14,014 bases of DNA from Helicobacteraceae bacterium (GTDB taxonomy: Bacteria; Campylobacterota; Campylobacteria; Campylobacterales; Sulfurimonadaceae). A program made the position numbers and the translations under genes. The notes under the pieces are model-generated. The model saw only the letters and a list, made by a program, of their open reading frames with translations. It was not told where the DNA came from and did no database searches. Of this stretch, positions 1-6,208 are shown piece by piece. Each line of letters opens with the position of its first letter. Position 1 is the first letter of the stretch. The DNA is taken from NCBI GenBank assembly GCA_027061425.1, contig JALSUN010000041.1, positions 1 through 14,014 on the forward strand, written 5' to 3'.

Positions 1-1388
1 CCAAGTTCCGCCTCTGATGCATTGTCTAGTTCTGAGATAACACTTCTTAATGTTTTATTGATATTAAGTTTTTGTTCCCCTAAAATATGTGGTAACTCTA
101 AAACTGAAGACTGATACTCTTTAAGTTGCATCTTAAACTCATTATCAACAATCTCTATCTCATGGTCTTCATCTAAGACCAACCGCTCGTTAAAATAAGC
201 AGGTGCTTCGTCAGTTCTGTTGTCATTGTTAATTTCACGATAGAGGCTCAACATCGCATTATAGGTGTTGTCTAAATAGTTATAATACTCTTTATAGTGA
301 TCTTGAAGTTTCTGTCTGAAAATAGGGACTTCCATCAACTCCTGCATAATCACCTTAGCGGTCATCTGCTGGGTTTCAAGACGGTTCAGAATCGACTTTG
401 AACTGCTCTCTATCTCTTCTAAAAGTTCCTCTTTAAGCTCGTTAAAATCTATCAAAGCTTCTTGATACTTACGGTCTAATGCCCCATAACCTGGATATTC
501 ATCATCCATTTTATAGAAGTCTGTAAAGGCAATTAAAAATGAAAGAAGGCCCACCAAGACTAAGATAATGGAGTCAAATTCATTCAGACTGAAAGGGTTC
601 GCCATGAAGGTCCTAATGGCTTCTACATAAGCCGTTTCTGGATTAACACCGAGTTGTACCCGCAAGTGCGCTACCAAAAGGTTAAAAAAGAAAATCACTA
701 CGATAAAACCAAAAAGCGTTGCTAAAACACCATACTTCATTACGGGGCTTTTTTTCACAAGGTTCAGTTTTTTAACCAAGTAGCCTCCAAGAAAAAATGC
801 GGAGACCACGTTGATAAGAGAGATTATAAGAGCTTGCGCCGCACCACCAACAAGACCTAATTCATTTCCCTTAGCAAAAAAGTAAGCGTTAAGAGAGGTC
901 TCACTCAGCAAGATCACCATAATAATGCCGATATAAAGAATCTTAGAGTTTGGATATGAGGCTTCACGTGTAATCTCATGCTTGGCTTTAAACTTGTCGA
1001 GGTCTATCTTACGTACATGATACTCATGTTTTATCTCTTTAATCCGCTGACGGGCACTCTCTTGAAAGGTTGTGATGTTCTGTACAAACTCTTCACTTGC
1101 ATACTTAGCTTCTGCCAAGATGGTACTAATATCACTGACACGCATCGCCATATGGTCATACGAAGCCACTTTTTTAAAGATCTCTTGCTTGACTGAAGAG
1201 AGTCTGTCTGTAAAAAAACTGGTAATTTTTTGTTCATTTACATCGAGTGTTGTACTGTCTGTTAAAGGCTTGTTTTCGCGGGCTTGCATCTTAGCCAAAC
1301 CAACGATGTTAAGTTCCTCTTTGAGCGCATCAAAGTCATACTGTTCAAACAGTGCATCATCATTATCAAGAAGTCGCTTCTTAGCCAT
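1..1388 (-). CDS. Four-helix membrane protein of unknown function, partial (C-terminus off window)
   Basis: The reading frame is open from ATG 1388 to the window edge, giving 462 residues without a stop, so the C-terminus is missing. I do not recognise the family. An N-terminal soluble part (residues 1-148) is rich in charged helix. Four hydrophobic segments follow at about 149-172, 181-203, 218-242 and 271-292. A long, charged, probably helical or coiled-coil tail runs from 293 to the edge. A conserved-looking stretch, DFYKMDDEYPGYG, sits just after helix 4 (about 290-302) and may be a family signature. No enzyme motif is visible. The start is supported by an AAGG-type ribosome site 8 bases upstream. 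The gene lies 155 bases downstream of the HPt-like gene on the same strand, so it may have its own promoter. A structural, scaffold or sensing role at the inner membrane is only a guess. Confidence 0.8.
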   Translation of the reverse strand, partial: MAKKRLLDNDDALFEQYDFDALKEELNIVGLAKMQARENKPLTDSTTLDVNEQKITSFFTDRLSSVKQEIFKKVASYDHMAMRVSDISTILAEAKYASEEFVQNITTFQESARQRIKEIKHEYHVRKIDLDKFKAKHEITREASYPNSKILYIGIIMVILLSETSLNAYFFAKGNELGLVGGAAQALIISLINVVSAFFLGGYLVKKLNLVKKSPVMKYGVLATLFGFIVVIFFFNLLVAHLRVQLGVNPETAYVEAIRTFMANPFSLNEFDSIILVLVGLLSFLIAFTDFYKMDDEYPGYGALDRKYQEALIDFNELKEELLEEIESSSKSILNRLETQQMTAKVIMQELMEVPIFRQKLQDHYKEYYNYLDNTYNAMLSLYREINNDNRTDEAPAYFNERLVLDEDHEIEIVDNEFKMQLKEYQSSVLELPHILGEQKLNINKTLRSVISELDNASEAEL

Positions 1389-1543
1389 TTTCTACCTTAT
1401 AGTTGTTATCTCACCACAGAGAGGGATATAACATTGATTAATACAAAGATACATTCTACACTCTTTATATTGATTTTAATTTAAATACCACGTATTTGCA
1501 TCAGTTTAGAAGACGATATGCGTGAAGTTGAAAGGCTAAGCGC

Positions 1544-2101
1544 CTATTTTTCCACTGATGTTTTGAGTTCCGCAAGATAATACTTCACATTTTGAAGATG
1601 GATATAGAGTTTTTGTAGATCATCACGATGCTGTATAGCAGCATAAAAACTGATCAATGCTGAAGAGACACCACCTGAACCTAAAGTTGAAGAGGTACCC
1701 GTTATGGTGTGAACGATCTCTTCTATTACTTTATACTCAGACCTCATAATCCCTTCCTCGATTTTTGGCACTTCACCTTCTATCGCTTTGATCAATTCTA
1801 GAACAAATTCGTCTGCCTCTTCTTGGGTAAGGCCCATCTCATTAACAGCCCTTTCATTACTAAACATAGCATACTGCTTGGTAGGGATGGTCTCATGCAG
1901 TGACTCAAATTTTTTATCTATAGAGTACTCTTCACTCTGTACTTTAGTAGCATATTCATCTAACATGTTTTTAAGAGATGCTGCTTGAGACTCTGCTGTC
2001 TTTTTATGTTTAGGGGGTGCAAAGAAAAAAGAGTAGGCTATAAGTCCTAAAAGAAGGATTATTGTAATGACTATAGCTAAGGTTGTTTCATCAATGTTCA
2101 T
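1544..2101 (-). CDS. Membrane-anchored protein with C-terminal HPt-like domain
   Basis: The protein has 185 residues: one N-terminal membrane helix (about 8-28), a basic stop-transfer stretch (PPKHKKT), a charged linker, and an all-helical domain from about 83 to 185. In that domain the segment HTITGTSSTLG (131-141) matches the histidine-phosphotransfer pattern HxxKGxSxxLG. It follows an acidic helix pair (LTQEEADEFVLELIKAIEGE, 91-110) laid out as in HPt domains, and an amphipathic C-terminal helix comes after it. His131 would be the phosphorylated residue. The usual Lys after it is Thr, so the domain may be divergent or inactive. No kinase or receiver domain is encoded nearby. The frame extends upstream to a TTG at 2128, but ATG 2101 is preferred because it has a purine-rich site upstream and the likely -10 box (2136-2141) would place the transcript start near 2129. 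The HPt assignment is an inference from pattern. Confidence 0.6.
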   Translation of the reverse strand: MNIDETTLAIVITIILLLGLIAYSFFFAPPKHKKTAESQAASLKNMLDEYATKVQSEEYSIDKKFESLHETIPTKQYAMFSNERAVNEMGLTQEEADEFVLELIKAIEGEVPKIEEGIMRSEYKVIEEIVHTITGTSSTLGSGGVSSALISFYAAIQHRDDLQKLYIHLQNVKYYLAELKTSVEK

Positions 2102-2135
2102 TTTAATCATCTTTCTTAAGTGATACAACTAAATT

Positions 2136-2141
2136 ACTATA
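2136..2141 (-). promoter_or_regulatory. Candidate -10 box for the HPt-like gene
   Basis: The minus strand reads TATAGT (5 of 6 to TATAAT) in an AT-rich run between the Rrf2 gene and the HPt-like gene. No convincing -35 is seen, which is common in Campylobacterota. It predicts a transcript start near 2129 and a leader of about 28 bases to ATG 2101. Confidence 0.3.
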
Positions 2142-2198
2142 AGAAAACTAAATACAAATTGAAATGGCCCTGCTTTAATTAAAAACTACATATTTTGT

Positions 2199-2603
2199 TT
2201 ATATATCGTAGTGATACGGTTGAAACGCCTGATCAAGTTCTGAAAGTTTAAGACTAAAAAGTCCTTTGACCTTTTCATGAATATCTGCCCAAAAGTACTC
2301 TAAGATGACACTTGCACCCACATTTCCTTCTATTTTACAGAGTGCCCCTTCTAAGACTTCAATAATCTCTAAAACAGTGATTTCATGCGCACCATGGGCT
2401 AATTTATAACCTCCATTTGCACCTCGTATACTGGTAACAAGACCCCCTTTTCTTAAAGCAGAGAGCAGTTGTTCAAGGTAGGAGTGAGAAACCTGTGTCA
2501 TTGCAGCGATCTCTTTTATCTGCATGGCGCGACTTCGAGTAGCATGAGAGAGGACATGCATGGCAGCCAGACCATAGATCCCTCGTGTAGAGATACCTGC
2601 CAT
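2199..2603 (-). CDS. Rrf2-family transcriptional regulator without the three-cysteine cluster
   Basis: The 134-residue protein is the usual length for Rrf2 regulators (IscR, NsrR, CymR, RirA). It begins with the family's first helix (STRGIYGLAAMHVL). A winged helix-turn-helix follows: MQIKEIAAMTQVSHSYLEQLL (27-47) carries the recognition helix, and RKGGLVTSIRGANGGYKLA (51-69) is the wing with the family GxxGGY motif. The C-terminal dimer helix includes WADIHEKVKG. IscR binds [2Fe-2S] with three cysteines. Here only Cys89 is present, so a classical three-Cys cluster cannot form, and sensing may resemble the cluster-free CymR type or use another ligand. The start codon overlaps the stop of the DUF4395 gene by one base (TAATG), so the two are probably translationally coupled and co-transcribed. 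The target genes cannot be told from the sequence. Confidence 0.9.
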   Translation of the reverse strand: MAGISTRGIYGLAAMHVLSHATRSRAMQIKEIAAMTQVSHSYLEQLLSALRKGGLVTSIRGANGGYKLAHGAHEITVLEIIEVLEGALCKIEGNVGASVILEYFWADIHEKVKGLFSLKLSELDQAFQPYHYDI

Positions 2604-3043
2604 TACAGACGTTCCGGAACGAATTTACGATATATAAAGTAGATTTTACAACCAATGCAGTAAGCAAAAAGTAGTTCCAAAGTCAGACAAAAAAGAAAAA
2701 CACCCACTATGATGTACGTTAGAGCTGTAAGATGTGCCAAGTTTACACCCAAGGCCAACATCACAAAGATAAGACCAAAATGTGCTGCGAGTCTCTTGGC
2801 TCCAGCATCAACCATCTCACTTGGTAAGTTAAAAAGTTTTTTGAGTAATTTAGAGAACTGAAAAATAGGACTATAGTTTTTGTTGCCATACAGACGTACT
2901 GTAAAGTCAGCACCTATAAAAATTAAAACCAATGGTGAGTTGCTTACTAAAAAAAAGATAAGCCCTATAAAAACAGAAAGTGCATTGAGTCGTGCGATGG
3001 TACCGTCAATTTGACGGAATGCTAAAGGACAAGATTGTGCCAT
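2603..3043 (-). CDS. DUF4395 family membrane protein
   Basis: The 146-residue protein starts with Cys5-Pro6 and a segment ending RLNA (about 17-21). Three or four hydrophobic stretches follow, at about 22-45, 86-106 and 107-128. It ends with a FAYCIGCKIYF segment (126-136) containing Cys129 and Cys132. The N-terminal CP, the RLNA-like stretch and the C-terminal CxGC before an aromatic run are the marks of the DUF4395 family as I know it; the biochemical role of that family is not established. Membrane-embedded CxxC and CP cysteines could suggest thiol or sulfur chemistry, but this is inference. A strong ribosome site (AAGGAGA, 3048-3054 on the minus strand) precedes ATG 3043. The gene is first in a unit with the Rrf2 regulator and has its own promoter. 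Confidence 0.8.
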   Translation of the reverse strand: MAQSCPLAFRQIDGTIARLNALSVFIGLIFFLVSNSPLVLIFIGADFTVRLYGNKNYSPIFQFSKLLKKLFNLPSEMVDAGAKRLAAHFGLIFVMLALGVNLAHLTALTYIIVGVFLFCLTLELLFAYCIGCKIYFIYRKFVPERL

Positions 3044-3068
3044 AACATCTCCTTTTAATTATGAGAAC

Positions 3069-3097
3069 ATTTTAGAGCGACAAATATTTAAAGTCAA
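3069..3097 (-). promoter_or_regulatory. Sigma70-type promoter of the DUF4395-Rrf2 unit
   Basis: The minus strand reads TTGACT (-35, 3092-3097), a 17-base spacer, then TAAAAT (-10, 3069-3074). This is the best promoter match in the window (5 of 6 at each box, ideal spacing). It predicts a start near 3062 and a leader of about 19 bases. The -35 lies inside ATAGTTGACT (3092-3101), which matches the left half of the E. coli IscR type 1 site (ATASYYGACT), so a product of the Rrf2 family could bind over it. Confidence 0.6.
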
Positions 3098-3138
3098 CTA
3101 TCCCGACTTGTTTAGTATGGATTAAATTTTAATATTAA

Positions 3139-3171
3139 AGAGGTACAGACCAAAACAAGGACTGTACCTCT
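3139..3171 (-). terminator. Terminator hairpin after the PAS-GGDEF-EAL gene
   Basis: Perfect 10-base arms, AGAGGTACAG (3139-3148) and CTGTACCTCT (3162-3171), enclose a 13-base loop. The hairpin lies 28 bases beyond the stop of the PAS-GGDEF-EAL gene and is followed on the minus strand by TTAATATTAAAATTT, a broken T-rich tract. It separates that gene from the DUF4395 promoter. Confidence 0.7.
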
Positions 3172-3198
3172 CTTTAATCTATTAGAATAGGTGAAATA

Positions 3199-4929
3199 TT
3201 AGTTGTTACTCTCTAAAATATGTCCATTGTCTTGTAACTTTAACAGCTCAAACGCTTGTGACGATATGGGCTTACTAAAAAGATATCCCTGCATCTGATC
3301 ACAGCCATACTGTCGTAGAAGTGATGCCTGAGCTTGCGTTTCAACCCCTTCAGCCAACACAACAAGACCCAGGTTTTTAGCCATACGGATAGTCGCCTCA
3401 ACAATAATCTGATCATTACGATCGTCTATAATGTCTGTGATAAAACTACGGTCTATCTTGAGTTTATCTAAGGCAAAATTTTTCAGGTTTGAAAGAGATG
3501 AATATCCTGTTCCAAAATCATCTATAGAGAAACAAAAGCCAAGTTCACGTAACTTTTTCATGTTTTCCTGAGCCATGTCATGACTCTGAACTAAAGAATT
3601 TTCTGTAATCTCAAACTCTATGTTTTCTACACCCACATCGTAATGTGCCAAGGTCTCTGTTATCACAGTGACCAGATTTTTGTCACTGAGTTGCCTCCGA
3701 GAGAGGTTGACCGCTACAAGGCAATGGGGACTGCCTTGACGCTTCCACTGCGCGATATGTTCACAAACCAGTGCTAACGTCCGTTTACCGATCTCTAAAA
3801 TCATAGAGCTCTTTTCTGCCACCTCTATAATCTCTTCTGTACTCACATCTTCTAAAAGTTTGTCACTACAGCGCAGCAGTGCTTCTACCCCCGTCAATTC
3901 TCCTGTTTGCAGTGAGACTTGAGGTTGATAGACCATATAGAAACTGTCACTGCGCAGGGCATGTTTAATCCCCCGTCCCACTTTAAAGATAAGGTGAGAC
4001 TGATCAGAAAGATCAGAAGTATAAAAGCTGTAGTTGTTACGACCCATCTGCTTCACACTATACATGGCAATATCCGCTTGGTTGATCAGTGTCTCTACCT
4101 CAATAGAATTATAGGGGTAGAGAGCGATACCTATACTCACAGAAAGATCAAGTTCCATATCATCCACACGTATAAATTTGTCAAAAATAGAGAGCAGTTT
4201 TTTAGCCACCTCTTCGATATCTTCCAAAGCATAAAATTCATCAACTATAATTAAAAACTCATCGCCACCCAGACGTCCTACAGTATCTTTTGCACGTAAA
4301 TTATCGGTCAAAGTTTTGGCACAGATCTTAAGCAGCTTGTCACCATAAGCATGTCCAAAGTTGTCATTAACATCTTTAAAGTTATCGATATCTAAGATGA
4401 TAACAGCACCTAAGGCATCTGCACGTTGTACCCGAGAGATAGAAACGGCCAAGCGATCATATAAAAGCACACGGTTAGGAAGGTTGGTCAGTGTATCATG
4501 GGTAGCGATATACTCTAGTTGTTGACGTGTCTTGTTGATCTCGGAGATATCAGTCACCATGATGACATTACAAAGTTCATTGTCACTAAAGCTGACCTGT
4601 TCGATGGAAGCCCACACCATCTTACCTTGACCATTGGCACCTACTATCTCAAGTTCACCCCGCCAGTAGCCTTCATGTGAGAGTTTTTCATCGATGATAT
4701 CATAGTTTTTTTCACTGATAGCATGGGCCAAGTCACGAGAACTGTTATCAATTACCTCATCTTCATCTTTACCTAAAAACTGTAACATCGCACCGTTAAC
4801 AGCCAAGACCTTACGGTTTATATCTTCTACCATAATGCCTTCACTCGCTTCACTAAAGACCGTATCAAAGATGTTAATAAGCTGTGAAGAGGAGAAGGTG
4901 GCAAGTTGTTTGACAAAAGGACTAGGCAC
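3199..4929 (-). CDS. PAS-GGDEF-EAL cyclic-di-GMP enzyme
   Basis: The 576-residue cytoplasmic protein has no membrane segment. A PAS sensor domain spans about 17-133. The diguanylate cyclase domain (about 138-303) has the intact active site GGDEF at 221-225 and an RxxD inhibitory site, Arg212 to Asp215, at the usual five-residue spacing. The EAL phosphodiesterase domain (about 315-565) keeps its key residues: EALLR (349-353), NLSRRQL (408-414), FEITEN, DDFGTGYS (470-477), KIDRSF and AEGVET (526-531). Both active sites look competent, so it may make or degrade c-di-GMP depending on PAS input. The PAS ligand cannot be read from the sequence. The start is a GTG at 4929, chosen because GGGAG lies five bases upstream. 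The gene stands 72 bases after trmA and ends in its own terminator. The name of a specific family member is not assignable. Confidence 0.95.
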   Translation of the reverse strand: MPSPFVKQLATFSSSQLINIFDTVFSEASEGIMVEDINRKVLAVNGAMLQFLGKDEDEVIDNSSRDLAHAISEKNYDIIDEKLSHEGYWRGELEIVGANGQGKMVWASIEQVSFSDNELCNVIMVTDISEINKTRQQLEYIATHDTLTNLPNRVLLYDRLAVSISRVQRADALGAVIILDIDNFKDVNDNFGHAYGDKLLKICAKTLTDNLRAKDTVGRLGGDEFLIIVDEFYALEDIEEVAKKLLSIFDKFIRVDDMELDLSVSIGIALYPYNSIEVETLINQADIAMYSVKQMGRNNYSFYTSDLSDQSHLIFKVGRGIKHALRSDSFYMVYQPQVSLQTGELTGVEALLRCSDKLLEDVSTEEIIEVAEKSSMILEIGKRTLALVCEHIAQWKRQGSPHCLVAVNLSRRQLSDKNLVTVITETLAHYDVGVENIEFEITENSLVQSHDMAQENMKKLRELGFCFSIDDFGTGYSSLSNLKNFALDKLKIDRSFITDIIDDRNDQIIVEATIRMAKNLGLVVLAEGVETQAQASLLRQYGCDQMQGYLFSKPISSQAFELLKLQDNGHILESNN

Positions 4930-4934
4930 AAAGA

Positions 4935-4939
4935 CTCCC
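4935..4939 (-). promoter_or_regulatory. Ribosome binding site that fixes a GTG start
   Basis: The minus strand reads GGGAG five bases before the GTG at 4929. No ATG nearby in the same frame has such a site, so it supports the GTG start of the PAS-GGDEF-EAL gene. Confidence 0.55.
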
Positions 4940-4957
4940 GTGAATGGTTTTAATTTT

Positions 4958-4963
4958 AGTATA
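4958..4963 (-). promoter_or_regulatory. Candidate -10 box for the PAS-GGDEF-EAL gene
   Basis: The minus strand reads TATACT in the 72-base gap after trmA. It would start a transcript near 4951 with a leader of about 22 bases. The -35 is unclear, and read-through from trmA is possible. Confidence 0.35.
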
Positions 4964-4986
4964 GCGTGATGTATTTAAAAAGAAAG

Positions 4987-4999
4987 TAAGGCGCCCTTA
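4987..4999 (-). terminator. Weak terminator hairpin after trmA
   Basis: On the minus strand TAAGG-GCG-CCTTA (five-base stem, three-base loop) begins three bases past the trmA stop and is followed by CTTTCTTTTT. The stem is short, so termination may be partial. Confidence 0.4.
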
Positions 5000-5001
5000 A
5001 A

Positions 5002-6114
5002 TTATTTGCGTTGTAACTTAACACCCATCTCCATATGGTGGGTGTAAGGGAATTGATCGAAAGTCGCCATGCTCTCAATGGTATGTGTTTTTGTCAATAA
5101 CTCCAGATCACGTTTTAAGGTCTCTGGATTACATGAGATATATAAGATGTGTTCAAAACGAGAGGCAAAACTGCAAGATTCCTCGTCCATACCTGCTCTT
5201 GGTGGATCGACAAAGATGCTCGTAAGCTCATAACTTTTAAGGTCTATCTCTCTCATCCGTCTGAATTCGCGAACACCATCAAGTGCTTGAACAAATTCCT
5301 CTGCACTCATACGCACAAACTCAATGTTGGAGACATCATTAAGCTCCATGTTTTTCTTGGCAGCATTGATAGATGATTTGGCAATTTCTGTAGCGAGCAC
5401 CTTATCAAACTGTGTTGCAAAAGGAATGGTAAAGTTACCTGCACCACAATAAAGTTCTAGCAAGTCACCTTTAATGCCTTTGAACTGTTCAAGTGCCCAC
5501 CCAACCATCTTCTCATTGACACGGGGGTTGGGTTGGGTAAAACTGTTTTCTATGTGTTGAAAGGTATAAATTTTATTGTTGATATTTAAAGATTCTGTCA
5601 CAAAACCCTCACCCAAAACAACCTTCTGTTTACGAGAACGTCCAATGATTTTAATGTTATGTTTTTCAGCCAAGACCTTAGCCTGCTCACTCCAGTCTTC
5701 ATCTAAACGTCGATGGTACAACATAGAGATGGCGATCTCGCCATCACTGCTACTTAAAAAGTCCAAACCAAAAAGTTTAAAGCCCATCTCCATCTCTTTG
5801 ATACTCTCTAAAAGTGGCCACATCAGATCAGCGATAGGTTCAATAACCATAGGACATTCCTCTATGAGCACCATCTTGGCGCCACGTTCCATAGGATTCA
5901 TCGCATAATGGATCTCATCTTCTATATGCCAGATCTTAAACTCTGCACGGGCGCGGTAATGTGATTCCAAGGAAGTAAAAGAGGTCATATCATCATCAAA
6001 CACCCCATCAAAAAGTGTTTTTATCTCTTCGCGTTTTGTAAGGAGTTGTCCCTCATAACCGTTTTCATAAAGTCTGCAGCTGCCACAACTGCCAAAATGT
6101 TTACATTCCATCAT
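5002..6114 (-). CDS. trmA: tRNA (uracil-54-C5)-methyltransferase TrmA with added cysteine set
   Basis: TrmA uses S-adenosylmethionine to make ribothymidine at U54 in the T loop of tRNA. The 370-residue protein follows the E. coli enzyme closely with a constant offset of about four residues. It has ENSFTQPN (Gln194), the SAM-binding LLELYCGAGNF (218-228), FVDPPRAG (Asp303), the catalytic nucleophile Cys328 in YISCNPETL, and the base Glu362 near the C-terminus in THHMEMG. There is no TRAM domain, as expected for TrmA rather than RlmD/RlmC. Unlike E. coli TrmA it has Cys4-x5-Cys10-x2-Cys13 at the N-terminus plus Cys87 in EECP. This is the layout of the four [4Fe-4S] ligands in RlmD (RumA). Two ATGs stand in tandem; an AGG site fits either. 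The gene is divergent from glmU, with 94 bases between the starts. Confidence 0.95.
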   Translation of the reverse strand: MMECKHFGSCGSCRLYENGYEGQLLTKREEIKTLFDGVFDDDMTSFTSLESHYRARAEFKIWHIEDEIHYAMNPMERGAKMVLIEECPMVIEPIADLMWPLLESIKEMEMGFKLFGLDFLSSSDGEIAISMLYHRRLDEDWSEQAKVLAEKHNIKIIGRSRKQKVVLGEGFVTESLNINNKIYTFQHIENSFTQPNPRVNEKMVGWALEQFKGIKGDLLELYCGAGNFTIPFATQFDKVLATEIAKSSINAAKKNMELNDVSNIEFVRMSAEEFVQALDGVREFRRMREIDLKSYELTSIFVDPPRAGMDEESCSFASRFEHILYISCNPETLKRDLELLTKTHTIESMATFDQFPYTHHMEMGVKLQRK

Positions 6115-6138
6115 CTCTACCTGTTTTTTAGTGACGAA

Positions 6139-6144
6139 ATTATG
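6139..6144 (-). promoter_or_regulatory. Candidate -10 box for trmA
   Basis: The minus strand reads CATAAT in TTTAGGCATAATTTCG. It is placed to start a transcript near 6132, about 18 bases before ATG 6114. No good -35 is seen. Confidence 0.4.
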
Positions 6145-6173
6145 CCTAAAATATCTGTTTTAACTTCTTACGC

Positions 6174-6179
6174 TAAAAT
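6174..6179 (+). promoter_or_regulatory. Candidate -10 box for the glmU operon
   Basis: TAAAAT within ACGCTAAAATAAC lies about 30 bases before glmU. The same GCTAAAAT word occurs in the htpG promoter (12463-12470), with TTTTAA-like bases upstream of both. It is the likely start of the six-gene operon, with a leader of about 20-25 bases. Confidence 0.45.
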
Positions 6180-6208
6180 AACAGCTATATTAATATAAAG
6201 TATTAACC

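Noticed and set aside
1072..1431. Plus-strand open frame of 119 codons
   Set aside because: It is the antisense shadow of the four-helix membrane protein gene, lacks a ribosome site and encodes Ser/Leu-rich low-complexity sequence.
1533..1545. Small hairpin AGGC-GCTTA-GCCT just after the HPt-like gene
   Set aside because: The stem has four base pairs and no T tract follows on the minus strand, too weak to call a terminator.
3003..3017. Palindrome CCGTCAA-T-TTGACGG inside the 5' end of the DUF4395 gene
   Set aside because: Arms of 7 with a fixed 1-base spacer are expected about once in 14 kb by chance, and the bases encode ordinary residues (RQIDG). It could be an operator, but nothing else supports it.
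6186..6197. Perfect 12-base palindrome TATATTAATATA near the glmU transcript start
   Set aside because: It is made only of A and T in an AT-rich promoter gap, so symmetry is likely by chance.
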